From Paenochrobactrum glaciei (GTDB taxonomy: Bacteria > Pseudomonadota > Alphaproteobacteria > Rhizobiales > Rhizobiaceae), in assembly GCF_039522165.1 (NCBI RefSeq), contig NZ_BAAADE010000001.1, positions 1,054,001-1,118,000 on the forward strand: 64,000 bases of DNA, read 5' to 3'. This document shows, in pieces, positions 53,836 through 62,090 of the stretch. The notes under the pieces were generated by a model. The model did not search any database and was not told the DNA's origin. It saw nothing but the letters and a program-made list of their open reading frames with translations. A program made the position numbers and the translations under genes. Position 1 is the stretch's first letter. Each line of letters begins with the position of its first letter.

Positions 53836-54741
53836 ATGACTGTTTCAGTGAAAACCAAGATCATCTCTGCGCTCTCTGCTCTTATGGTATCCACACTCGT
53901 CAGTGGCTCCGCATGGGCGCAAGAGAAGTTTAAAGCTGTCACAACATTTACCGTGATTGCCGATATCGCCAAAAACGTAGCCGGTGATGCTGCGATTGTA
54001 GAATCCATTACCAAACCAAATGCCGAAATTCATGACTATCAGCCGACACCCGGTGATATCATCAAGGCACAGGATGCCGATCTGATTTTCTGGAATGGTC
54101 TTGGTCTTGAATTGTGGTTTGAACAATTCTTTCAGAACCTGAAAAATGTTCCAAGTGCTGTTGTCTCAGAAGGCGTCGAGCCAATGGGGATTACAGAAGG
54201 CCCTTATAATGGCAAGCCAAATCCGCATGCATGGATGTCACCAAATGCAGCGCTGATTTACGTCGACAATATCCGTGATGCTTTCATGGAGCATGATCCG
54301 GCAAACAAAGATATTTATGCGAAAAACGCCGAAACCTATAAAGACCAGATCAAAGCGACCATTGATCCGATCAGAGCAGAACTCGCTGCTATTCCGGCTG
54401 ACAAGCGCTGGCTCGTTTCCAGTGAAGGTGCCTTCTCTTATCTGGCACGCGATTTTGATCTTAAAGAACTTTACCTCTGGCCAATCAACGCCGATCAGCA
54501 GGGCACGCCACAGCAGGTGCGAAAAGTGATCGACGAGGTTAAGAAAAACCAAATTACCGTCGTCTTCTCCGAAAGCACCATTTCCGACAAGCCTGCCAAA
54601 CAGGTAGCGCGTGAAACCGGTGCCAAATATGGCGGCGTACTGTACGTGGATTCACTCAGCGATCCGTCAGGTCCGGTTCCCACCTATATTGACCTCCTGA
54701 AAGTGACCTCAGGTACAGTCGCCAAAGGGCTTGCAGAATGA
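53836..54741 (+). CDS. sitA: Manganese/iron ABC transporter substrate-binding protein (SitA)
   Basis: A 301-residue cluster A-I metal-binding protein. It has a signal peptide ending in SGSAWA near residue 28, and the metal ligands of the PsaA/SitA group are visible as His in NAEIHDYQP, His in NPHAWMSP, Glu in SSEGAFSYLA and Asp in VDSLSDPSGP. The helix VFSESTISDKPAKQVARE is typical. It delivers Mn(II) or Fe(II) to SitCD. The ATG at 53836 is chosen since earlier in-frame starts overlap the operator. It overlaps sitB by four bases. Confidence 0.93.
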   Translation: MTVSVKTKIISALSALMVSTLVSGSAWAQEKFKAVTTFTVIADIAKNVAGDAAIVESITKPNAEIHDYQPTPGDIIKAQDADLIFWNGLGLELWFEQFFQNLKNVPSAVVSEGVEPMGITEGPYNGKPNPHAWMSPNAALIYVDNIRDAFMEHDPANKDIYAKNAETYKDQIKATIDPIRAELAAIPADKRWLVSSEGAFSYLARDFDLKELYLWPINADQQGTPQQVRKVIDEVKKNQITVVFSESTISDKPAKQVARETGAKYGGVLYVDSLSDPSGPVPTYIDLLKVTSGTVAKGLAE

Positions 54742-55685
54742 AGCCGCAAACTCTCCCAACTGCAAGCCTGAACACCGCCGCCGGATTATTAAATCCGGTG
54801 GCGGCACTTTCAGTCGATAATGCCACTGTTACCTATCGTAACGGCCACACCGCACTTAAAGATGCAACATTCAGCCTGCCTTCCGGCACCATCACCGCAC
54901 TTGTTGGTGTTAATGGTTCAGGTAAGTCTACGCTGTTCAAGGCCATTATGGGCTTTGTTAATCTGGCGCGCGGTGAAATCTCTGTCTTTGGCGAACCTGT
55001 CGCCAAAGCATTGAAGAAAAACATGGTCGCCTATGTACCGCAGAGCGAAGATGTCGACTGGAACTTCCCGGTTCTGGTTGAAGATGTCGTGATGATGGGG
55101 CGTTATGGCCATATGGGCATGATGCGCATTCCCAAACGTGCCGACCATGAAGCTGTGACCGCAGCCCTTGCACGCGTTAATATGACAGAATTTCGCAAGC
55201 GCCAGATCGGTGAATTGTCAGGTGGTCAGAAAAAACGTGTCTTTCTGGCGCGTGCCTTGGCGCAAGACAGCAAGCTGATTTTGCTCGATGAACCATTCAC
55301 CGGTGTTGATATCAAGACCGAAGATCAGATCATCGAATTGCTGCGCTCACTGCGTGAAGAAGGCCGCATCATGCTGGTCTCAACCCATAATCTGGGAAGT
55401 GTACCGGAGTTTTGTGACCGCACAGTACTGCTGAAACGTACGGTTCTGGCTTATGGCTTTACCGAAGATACATTTACGCAGGAAAATCTGGAAAAAACCT
55501 TTGGCGGTGTCTTGCGCCATCTGGTTCTGAACCAAGATGATCATGGCGGCGAAAAATCGCTCGGCATTATTACCGATGATGAAAGACCGCTGATCCTGCA
55601 TGAGGACAGACCCGTGCAACAGCCAGCTTCCGCAAATAAATCATCGTCTCAATCAACTGGTAAGCCGGTAAAAGGAAAAGCATAA
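54738..55685 (+). CDS. sitB: Manganese/iron ABC transporter ATP-binding protein (SitB)
   Basis: A 315-residue ABC ATPase. Walker A is GVNGSGKST near residue 54-62, the signature LSGGQKKRVFLARAL near 158, and Walker B LILLDEPFTGVD near 175. The C-terminal 60 residues after VLRHLVLN are a polar tail (HEDRPVQQPAS and on) that is longer than in most homologues. It powers the two permeases SitC and SitD. It is coupled at both ends: four-base overlap with sitA, and one-base overlap with sitC. Confidence 0.94.
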   Translation: MKPQTLPTASLNTAAGLLNPVAALSVDNATVTYRNGHTALKDATFSLPSGTITALVGVNGSGKSTLFKAIMGFVNLARGEISVFGEPVAKALKKNMVAYVPQSEDVDWNFPVLVEDVVMMGRYGHMGMMRIPKRADHEAVTAALARVNMTEFRKRQIGELSGGQKKRVFLARALAQDSKLILLDEPFTGVDIKTEDQIIELLRSLREEGRIMLVSTHNLGSVPEFCDRTVLLKRTVLAYGFTEDTFTQENLEKTFGGVLRHLVLNQDDHGGEKSLGIITDDERPLILHEDRPVQQPASANKSSSQSTGKPVKGKA

Positions 55686-56554
55686 TGAGTGTGCTGCTTG
55701 AGCCATTCAGCTACCAATATATGGTCAATGCCATGTGGGTATCAGCCTTGGTTGGTGGTGTTTGTGCTTTTCTCTCTGCCTATCTGATGCTGAAAGGCTG
55801 GTCGCTGATCGGTGACGCGCTTTCGCATTCTATCGTGCCGGGCGTTGCCGGCGCTTATATGCTGGGTCTGCCTTTTTCCATCGGTGCATTTTTCTCCGGT
55901 GGTCTGGCAGCCGCAGCCATGCTGTTTTTGAACCAGCGCACCAAACTTAAAGAAGATGCGATTATCGGGCTGATTTTCTCGTCCTTCTTCGGGCTTGGCC
56001 TGTTTATGGTTTCGCTTAAACCAACAGCAGTCAGCATCAACACGATTGTGCTCGGCAATATTCTGGCCATCACACCGGAAGATACATTGCAGCTTGCGAT
56101 TATCGGCTTTATTTCGCTCGCTGTTTTGCTGGTGAAATGGAAAGACCTGATGGTGGTTTTCTTCGATGAAAGCCATGCCCGTTCTATCGGCCTCAATCCT
56201 TCCCTGTTGAAGATCATTTTCTTCACATTGCTGGCAGCTTGTACTGTGGCTGCAATGCAGACAGTGGGTGCATTTCTGGTGATCTGCCTTGTGGTGACAC
56301 CGGGTGCGACCGCTTATCTTCTCACAGACCGCTTTCCGCGTTTGCTGACAATTGCCGTCCTGATCGGCATGATCACCAGCTTTGTCGGTGCCTATATCAG
56401 CTATTTTCTGGACGGCGCTACCGGCGGCATCATCGTTGTCATGCAGACAGCCATCTTCCTGATCGCATTTTTCTTTGCGCCTAAGCACGGCATGCTGGCC
56501 GCGCGCAAACGGGCTACAGAAACGCTGCGCTTGTCAGGGGAGCTTGACCAATGA
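55685..56554 (+). CDS. sitC: Manganese/iron ABC transporter permease (SitC)
   Basis: A 289-residue permease of the ABC-3 family, with about eight membrane helices. The family motif LKGWSLIGDALSHSIVPGVA is near residues 37-56. Further motifs are EDAIIGLIFSSFFGLGL and GAFLVICLVVTPGATAYLLT. It forms the inner-membrane channel with SitD. The start overlaps the sitB stop by one base, and the end overlaps sitD by four bases. Confidence 0.94.
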   Translation: MSVLLEPFSYQYMVNAMWVSALVGGVCAFLSAYLMLKGWSLIGDALSHSIVPGVAGAYMLGLPFSIGAFFSGGLAAAAMLFLNQRTKLKEDAIIGLIFSSFFGLGLFMVSLKPTAVSINTIVLGNILAITPEDTLQLAIIGFISLAVLLVKWKDLMVVFFDESHARSIGLNPSLLKIIFFTLLAACTVAAMQTVGAFLVICLVVTPGATAYLLTDRFPRLLTIAVLIGMITSFVGAYISYFLDGATGGIIVVMQTAIFLIAFFFAPKHGMLAARKRATETLRLSGELDQ

Positions 56555-57393
56555 TTGATACTCTCTTGATGCCGTTTCAGTTCGAGTTTATGCGCTATGC
56601 ATTTATCATCTCGCTGCTGATTGCTATTCCTGCCAGTATCCTGTCTTGCTTCATGGTGCTGAAGGGCTGGTCACTGATGGGGGATGCCATCAGCCATGCC
56701 GTTTTCCCGGGCGTGGTGATTGCCTATATTATCGGCATTCCTTACGCCATAGGTGCCTTTATCGCTGGTATGTTCTGTGCGATTTCGACCGGCTTTCTGA
56801 AAGAAAACAGCCGCATCAAACAAGATACGGTTATGGGTGTAGTGTTTTCTGGTATGTTTGGCTTAGGCCTTGTGCTCTATGTCAAAATCGAAACCAGCGT
56901 TCACCTTAACCACATCTTGTTTGGCGATATGCTGGGCGTAAGCTTTCAGGACATCATCGAAACCGGCCTGATTGCATTGGGTGTCACCGGCATTTTAGCG
57001 GTCAAGTGGCGCGATTTCCTGCTGCATGCTTTTGATGCCGCCCATGCGCGGGCTGTTGGCCTGCCGGTGCGCTTGCTTCATTACGGCTTGCTCTGCATGA
57101 TCTCGCTCACCATTGTCGGCGCTTTGTCGGCAGTCGGGATCATTCTGGCCATTGCTTTGCTGATTGCACCGGGTGCCATTGCCTTCCTGATCACACGCAA
57201 GTTCAGCTCCATGCTAATCGTCGCCATTGTCGTCGGGCTCAGCACATCCTTCCTTGGTGTTTATCTGGCTTTTTTCCTCGACAGTGCTCCGGCGCCAACA
57301 ATCGTTCTGCTGATGGCAATCTGCTTTATCGCAGCCTTTACATCAGCCACCCGCAAGGCAGCACGTATCGAGGCACAACACACCTCGTCTTGA
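56551..57393 (+). CDS. sitD: Manganese/iron ABC transporter permease (SitD)
   Basis: A 280-residue second ABC-3 permease, clearly paralogous to SitC: LKGWSLMGDAISHAVFPGVV near residues 36-55, QDTVMGVVFSGMFGLGL near 90 and IILAIALLIAPGAIAFLI near 196. It completes the SitABCD Mn(II)/Fe(II) importer. All four sit genes overlap, so one mRNA from the operator promoter is expected. Confidence 0.94.
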   Translation: MIDTLLMPFQFEFMRYAFIISLLIAIPASILSCFMVLKGWSLMGDAISHAVFPGVVIAYIIGIPYAIGAFIAGMFCAISTGFLKENSRIKQDTVMGVVFSGMFGLGLVLYVKIETSVHLNHILFGDMLGVSFQDIIETGLIALGVTGILAVKWRDFLLHAFDAAHARAVGLPVRLLHYGLLCMISLTIVGALSAVGIILAIALLIAPGAIAFLITRKFSSMLIVAIVVGLSTSFLGVYLAFFLDSAPAPTIVLLMAICFIAAFTSATRKAARIEAQHTSS

Positions 57394-57453
57394 AAGCGTG
57401 TATAAAACATTGCAAAGTGAAGGCATCGACATCAAAGATTAACGGAGATGACC

Positions 57454-58020
57454 ATGCCTTCACAAAGCGCCCCGGCACAAAACACCTCAGCACAAGATGT
57501 TCTGGATTTCTGGTTCTCGGAAAATGTCGAGAAACATTGGTTTGTGCGCAGTGATGACCTCGATGAAGACATCAAACAACGCTTCGCAGCTCTTTATGAG
57601 CAAGCCCATAACGGCGCGCTGGATGCTTGGGGCAGTGAGCTGCACTCCGCCCTCGCCCTCACCATTATTCTCGATCAGTTTCCGCGCAATATGTTCCGCG
57701 GTTCCGGCCGTGCGTTTGAAAGCGATGCCAAAGCCCGCCAAATTGCCAAAGCAGCGATTGAAAAAGGCTTTGACCAGCAATTAACCGCGAAAGAACGTGC
57801 CTTTTTCTATCTGCCATTGATGCATAGCGAAGACCTGAATGATCAGAAAAAAAGCGTTGCGCTTTATGAAGTGCTGGGCAATGCCAATTCACTGGATTAC
57901 GCGCATCAGCACCTCGATATCATCGCGCAGTTTGGCCGTTTCCCGCATCGCAATGCGGCATTGAAACGTGAAAACACGAGCGAAGAAACCGAGTTTCTTA
58001 AAACCCATTCGGGCTTTTAA
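57454..58020 (+). CDS. DUF924 family protein
   Basis: A 188-residue all-helical protein of the DUF924 (TPR-like) family. Hallmarks are VLDFWFSEN near residue 16, LALTIILDQFPRNMFRGSGRAFESD near 67-91, ERAFFYLPLMHSED near 115-128 and the C-terminal FGRFPHRNAALKRENTSEE. The biochemical role is unknown. The ATG at 57454 has GGAG six bases upstream, while the ATG at 57448 abuts it. It follows sitD by 60 bases, but no functional tie is evident. Confidence 0.88.
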   Translation: MPSQSAPAQNTSAQDVLDFWFSENVEKHWFVRSDDLDEDIKQRFAALYEQAHNGALDAWGSELHSALALTIILDQFPRNMFRGSGRAFESDAKARQIAKAAIEKGFDQQLTAKERAFFYLPLMHSEDLNDQKKSVALYEVLGNANSLDYAHQHLDIIAQFGRFPHRNAALKRENTSEETEFLKTHSGF

Positions 58021-58057
58021 AACTTCACTTTTCCCTTTTAAAAAATCGCAATTCCGC

Positions 58058-58089
58058 CTCAGATCAGGAACAGAAATTCTTGATCTGAG
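58058..58089 (+). promoter_or_regulatory. Strong stem-loop between the DUF924 gene and ddh
   Basis: CTCAGATCAGGAA (58058-58070) pairs with TTCTTGATCTGAG (58077-58089), 13 bp with one G-U pair, around a CAGAAA loop. The nearest T-run (58108-58113) lies 18 bases later, which is poor for a terminator. It is 70 bases before the ddh ATG, so it may be a terminator of the upstream gene or a leader element of ddh. Confidence 0.6.
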
Positions 58090-58159
58090 AGCGTGATGTG
58101 CTATCGGTTTTTTGACTGATTAAAAGCCACCCAAAGCTTAACTATAAGGATATATCATT

Positions 58160-59146
58160 ATGGCTGAACTCATCCGGATCGCCATTGCCGGCCACGGAAA
58201 CCTAGGACGCGGCGTTGAAGCAGCCATCAAGAAAAATCCTGATATGCAGCTGACAGGCATTTACACCCGCCGCCCACCGGCACAGGTATCGCCACTGACC
58301 GAAAATGTGCAGGTTTTCAGCATGGATGAGCTGAAAACCCATCAGGATAAAATTGACGTTTTGATTTTGTGCGGCGGTTCCAAGCAGGATTTGCCGGAAC
58401 AAGGGCCAGAACTGGCAGCCCTTTTCAACACAGTGGATAGTTTCGACACGCATGCACGTATTCCGGAATATTTTGCAGCTGTTGATGCTGCTGCACTGCC
58501 GAACAAAAGAACCGCGCTGATTTCTGCCGGCTGGGATCCGGGCATGTTCTCAATCAACCGCGTGATGAGCGAAGCCCTGCTGCCGGACGGCGAAACCTAC
58601 ACCTTCTGGGGTGATGGTCTCAGCCAAGGCCATTCGGATGCAATCCGCCGTGTGTCAGGTGTTGCTGGTGGCGTGCAATATACCCGCCCTGTGCCGGAAG
58701 CTATCGAAAAGGTGCGCAGCGCCTCGCGCCCTGTGCTGACCACCCGTGAAAAGCACAAGCGTGAATGCTTCGTTGTTTTGCAGGAAGGTGCAGATGCCGA
58801 TACTGTGCGTGAAAAAATCGTCACCATGCCGGATTATTTTGCCGATTACGACACCACCGTCAATTTCATCTCGGCTGAAGAACTGGCACGCGACCATCAG
58901 GCGATGGTGCATGGCGGCTTCGTTATTCGCAGCGGCAATACTTCCGACCAGAATGCACAAGTGGTGGAATATAGCCTGAAGCTCGACAGCAATCCGGAAT
59001 TTACCGCCAGCGTTCTGGTGACCTATGCACGCGCTGTGCATCGCATGGCACAATCCGGCCAGCATGGTGCCAAAACCGTGTTTGATGTCGCTCCTGGCCT
59101 TCTCTCGGTCAAATCAGCTGCACAATTGCGCGCTGAACTGCTCTGA
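58160..59146 (+). CDS. ddh: meso-Diaminopimelate D-dehydrogenase
   Basis: A 328-residue NADPH-dependent enzyme that interconverts tetrahydrodipicolinate and meso-DAP in one step, giving a short route to lysine and peptidoglycan DAP. It has the Rossmann loop GHGNLGRG at residues 11-18, the NADPH-specificity YTRRPP near 35-40, FDTHARIPEY near 95, SAGWDPGMFS near 121 and the WGDGLSQGHSDAIRRV substrate segment near 150-165. Length and motifs agree closely with Ddh. Ddh is patchily distributed and uncommon in alphaproteobacteria, so horizontal transfer is possible. Base use looks like the neighbours. AAGGA precedes the ATG. Confidence 0.92.
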   Translation: MAELIRIAIAGHGNLGRGVEAAIKKNPDMQLTGIYTRRPPAQVSPLTENVQVFSMDELKTHQDKIDVLILCGGSKQDLPEQGPELAALFNTVDSFDTHARIPEYFAAVDAAALPNKRTALISAGWDPGMFSINRVMSEALLPDGETYTFWGDGLSQGHSDAIRRVSGVAGGVQYTRPVPEAIEKVRSASRPVLTTREKHKRECFVVLQEGADADTVREKIVTMPDYFADYDTTVNFISAEELARDHQAMVHGGFVIRSGNTSDQNAQVVEYSLKLDSNPEFTASVLVTYARAVHRMAQSGQHGAKTVFDVAPGLLSVKSAAQLRAELL

Positions 59147-59164
59147 TTCTTTTTTGCAGTGAAT

Positions 59165-59207
59165 AAAAAAAGCTCTGGTTCCACCGAACCGGAGCTTTTT
59201 TGTTTTT
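59165..59207 (+). terminator. Rho-independent terminator of ddh
   Basis: AAAAAAGCTCTGGTTC pairs with GAACCGGAGCTTTTTT (one T-G wobble) around CACC, followed by more T residues, directly after the ddh stop. Confidence 0.92.
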
Positions 59208-59357
59208 AAGCGCATCAAAAATGCCCGGCAAATAGCAGGCAACGACCAGCGCAGAATCATAATAAAAGATGATTGCAAAATCTTTGCCCGCGAAAATGCT
59301 CAAATGATTGAGAGCCGCGCGGCGCACCAGTGAATTTAAATTTTAAAAGGGGGAAAC

Positions 59358-59432
59358 TGGTGCTGCGAGGGAGGTTCGAACTCCCGACCTCTCCATTACC
59401 AATGGAGTGCTCTACCACTGAGCTACCGCAGC
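59358..59432 (-). tRNA. tRNA-Thr (anticodon GGT)
   Basis: The minus strand folds as a full cloverleaf. The acceptor is GCTGCGG/TCGCAGC, the D arm has GCTCAGTGGTAGAGC, and the anticodon stem CTCCA/TGGAG encloses the loop TTGGTAA, which gives anticodon GGT for ACC threonine codons. The T arm has GGTTCGAACTCC-type bases (GTTCGAA). The 3' CCA is encoded in the genome. It is a single tRNA gene between ddh and a small hypothetical gene. Confidence 0.96.
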
Positions 59433-59573
59433 AAACACTTGATTGCGGCGGACTTCTGCCACATAAGAACCAAAACCGCAAGACAGCAATTGTAATTCTT
59501 TTTTCAGATTGTGGAAATCCGCGTTTGCTGGCACGGCAGATAGCCTTTTCCCACTGATCAGTCCAGAGCAAAA

Positions 59574-59780
59574 ATGAACATGAGTGAAGATAAACCATTA
59601 ACAGAACAGGAAAAACAGCGTTTAGCACAGGAAAAACGCCGCTCCGAGCAATTAAGAGCGAATCTTCAGCGCCGGAAAGCGCAGGTTCGTGCCCGCAGAG
59701 CCGGTGCAGAAGACAGCCGCCAAGAGGGAATCAAAGCTGCATCCACACCGGAAAATACGGAAAAAGATGAAAAAGCTTGA
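59574..59780 (+). CDS. Small highly charged hypothetical protein
   Basis: A 68-residue polar protein (66 residues if the second ATG at 59580 is used). Residues 8-40 are rich in Gln, Arg, Lys and Glu and likely form a helix or coiled coil; the C-terminus is acidic and low in hydrophobics. No membrane segment or known motif is seen. Small polar proteins upstream of murA occur in related genomes, which supports it being real, but I cannot assign a function. Confidence 0.55.
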   Translation: MNMSEDKPLTEQEKQRLAQEKRRSEQLRANLQRRKAQVRARRAGAEDSRQEGIKAASTPENTEKDEKA

Positions 59781-60063
59781 AGAGAATCAGTTGCTTCGCG
59801 AATCACAGCTCACTTTTGATCCTGAGAAACGCGAAAAACGGCTCTGCCCTTGATGCGGACAAAAAGCTGACCTAGAATCACTTTCAAGTGATAAGTCTAC
59901 TTGGCATCCGCTTCACATTTCTGTACCCAGCACTTTCAGTTTCGTCCGCAAGCACAGTTATTGTTTAAGCCTCACAACCGGCATTCTTTTTCATTAACCG
60001 GCGCGTTACCGGTTTAGTGTAGAGAAGATAATGACTTCCCAGCGGCTCATAAGGTTAAACAGC
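59781..60063. other. Non-coding gap upstream of murA
   Basis: About 280 bases with no credible gene and no strong hairpin. It should contain the murA promoter. AAGG lies before the murA ATG at 60064. Nothing further can be supported. Confidence 0.4.
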
Positions 60064-61353
60064 ATGGATCGTATTAAAATCATCGGCGGCAATCAGCTTA
60101 ATGGGGTTATTCCTATTTCCGGCGCCAAAAACGCAGCTCTTCCGTTGATGATTGCGTCACTCATGACCGACGATACGCTGACACTGGAAAATGTGCCGCA
60201 TCTGGCAGACGTGGAGCAGCTAATCCGCATTCTTGGTAATCATGGCGTTGATTATTCCGTCAATGGTCGCCGTGAGCATCAGGATAACGGCTATTCACGC
60301 ACCATCCATTTCACTGCCCGCAATATTGTTGACACCACCGCTCCTTATGAGCTGGTTTCCAAAATGCGTGCAAGCTTCTGGGTCATTGGGCCGTTGCTGG
60401 CACGTATGGGTGAAGCGAATGTATCGCTGCCGGGCGGCTGCGCCATTGGTACACGTCCGGTTGATTTGCTGCTTGAGTGCCTGATTGCACTGGGTGCTGA
60501 GATTGATATCGACAATGGCTATGCCAAGGCACGCGCACCAAACGGTCTGATCGGTGCAGAATATACCTTCCCGAAAGTATCTGTCGGTGCCACCCACGTC
60601 ATGCTGATGGCAGCAGCCTTGGCAAAAGGTGAAACCATCATCCACAATGCAGCGCGTGAGCCGGAAGTGGTCAATCTTGCCGACTGCCTCAATGCCATGG
60701 GTGCGAAAATTTCCGGTGCCGGTAACAGCACAATTACCATTCAAGGCGTTACCAACCTGACCGGTGCCCGCGTCCGCGTCATTCCTGACCGCATCGAAAC
60801 CGGCACTTATGCCATGGCGGTTGCCATGACAGGCGGTGATGTTCTGTTGAAGGGCGCGCAAGAAGAGCTGTTAAGCTCGGCCCTTGATACATTGCGTCAG
60901 ACAGGTGCCGAAATCACCTCCACGCCGGAAGGCATTCGTGTAGTGCGTAATGGCAACGGCATCAAGCCGGTTGATATTACCACCGAGCCATTCCCTGGCT
61001 TCCCGACCGATTTGCAGGCGCAGTTTATGGGTCTTATGACCAAAGCGCAGGGCACATCAAAAATCACCGAAACCATTTTCGAAAACCGCTTCATGCATGT
61101 GCAGGAACTGGCGCGTCTGGGTGCGAAAATTTCGCTCTCCGGCCAGACAGCCACGGTTGAAGGCGTTGAACGTCTGAAAGGTGCACCGGTCATGGCAACC
61201 GATCTACGCGCATCCGCTTCGCTGGTTATTGCCGGTCTTGCCGCGGAGGGTGAAACCATCATCAACCGTGTCTATCATCTAGATCGCGGCTTTGAACATC
61301 TGGAAGAAAAGCTCTCCCGTTGTGGTGCGCAAATTGAACGCATCAGCGGTTAA
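60064..61353 (+). CDS. murA: UDP-N-acetylglucosamine 1-carboxyvinyltransferase
   Basis: A 429-residue enzyme that starts peptidoglycan synthesis by adding enolpyruvate from PEP to UDP-GlcNAc. The substrate loop GAKNAALP is at residues 20-27, and the active-site and fosfomycin-target cysteine is C126 in LPGGCAIGTRPVDLL. The arginine motif IPDRIETGTYAMA near 240 and FPTDLQAQFMGL near 313 are typical. The ATG at 60064 gives the standard start MDRIKIIGG. The DUF2948-hisD genes follow, as in other Rhizobiales. The MurU-like gene at 36.9 kb could feed the next pathway step from recycled MurNAc. Confidence 0.97.
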   Translation: MDRIKIIGGNQLNGVIPISGAKNAALPLMIASLMTDDTLTLENVPHLADVEQLIRILGNHGVDYSVNGRREHQDNGYSRTIHFTARNIVDTTAPYELVSKMRASFWVIGPLLARMGEANVSLPGGCAIGTRPVDLLLECLIALGAEIDIDNGYAKARAPNGLIGAEYTFPKVSVGATHVMLMAAALAKGETIIHNAAREPEVVNLADCLNAMGAKISGAGNSTITIQGVTNLTGARVRVIPDRIETGTYAMAVAMTGGDVLLKGAQEELLSSALDTLRQTGAEITSTPEGIRVVRNGNGIKPVDITTEPFPGFPTDLQAQFMGLMTKAQGTSKITETIFENRFMHVQELARLGAKISLSGQTATVEGVERLKGAPVMATDLRASASLVIAGLAAEGETIINRVYHLDRGFEHLEEKLSRCGAQIERISG

Positions 61354-61380
61354 GCACGCTTTTTAAAGCTCTGTTTAAAA

Positions 61381-61430
61381 AGAACGGGCGGTTTTGAGGC
61401 AGATTATACCTCAGACCGCCCTTCTTTTTG
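61381..61430 (+). terminator. Rho-independent terminator of murA
   Basis: A two-part stem (GGGCGGT with ACCGCCC, and inner TGAGG with CCTCA) between 61386 and 61421 ends in TTCTTTTT, shortly after the murA stop. Confidence 0.85.
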
Positions 61431-61546
61431 GCTTTTTAAATGCCGGCAGCACTTTCGCGCCATAAGGATGATTGCAGAACCAAAGGGTTATGTGGCATGA
61501 CAAGAGCAAGCAGGACAAAAAGCATTAAGCTCAAGGGTAGAAAATC

Positions 61547-62005
61547 ATGCTGAAATTGATGGCACTCGATCAAGAAGATCTGCAAATCATTTCCGCGCAT
61601 CTGCAAGATGCCGTGCTCAAACCTGCCGATATTCAATATCTCCACCAGGAAAAGCGCTTTATCATCACCATGAACCGCTTTGTCTGGGAAGGGGCGCAAT
61701 CCGGTTTTAAACTGAAACTCTTTGGCAAGCGCAGCTATGAACGCCGCCGCTCAAGCCTGCATTTCAACCGTGTTTTAAGTGTCAAAACCGTCGGCATCAA
61801 TCGCGACAGCGATCAGGATGTGCTTTCCCTGCTTTCCATCAGTTTCACTGAAACAGAAGCGCCGCATGGCACGGTGGAGCTGATTTTTGCCGGACGTAAC
61901 GGCACAAAACCGGCTATTCGCCTTGACGTGGAATGTATTGAGGCGCAAATCACTGATCTGGGGCCTGCCTGGGAAACAAATGCCAAGCCGAAACATGGTG
62001 TTTAA
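61547..62005 (+). CDS. DUF2948 family protein
   Basis: A 152-residue cytoplasmic protein matching DUF2948: LKLMALDQEDLQIISAHLQDA at the N-terminus, DIQYLHQEKRFIITMNRFVWE near 28-48, then RRRSSLHFNRVLSV and a C-terminal IRLDVECIEAQITDLG. The family is of unknown function and is found next to hisD and UPF0262 in alphaproteobacteria, as here. AAGGGT lies upstream of the ATG. Co-transcription with hisD, 85 bases downstream, is plausible. Confidence 0.9.
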   Translation: MLKLMALDQEDLQIISAHLQDAVLKPADIQYLHQEKRFIITMNRFVWEGAQSGFKLKLFGKRSYERRRSSLHFNRVLSVKTVGINRDSDQDVLSLLSISFTETEAPHGTVELIFAGRNGTKPAIRLDVECIEAQITDLGPAWETNAKPKHGV

Positions 62006-62090
62006 GGCCTGTTGCTGATACTGCTATGCCTGAACAAAAAATGTTCAGACACAGCCGGATGCCAATAAGAATTTAAGAAGGAATACCAGC

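Noticed and set aside
55742..56488. A 248-codon open frame opposite sitC
   Set aside because: It is complementary to a hydrophobic permease and so is rich in Gln, His, Asp and Arg, as expected of a shadow. There is no ribosome site or context.
59330..59557. Open frame of about 75 codons across the tRNA-Thr gene
   Set aside because: It overlaps a complete tRNA on the other strand. Such frames over tRNA genes are a known annotation artefact.
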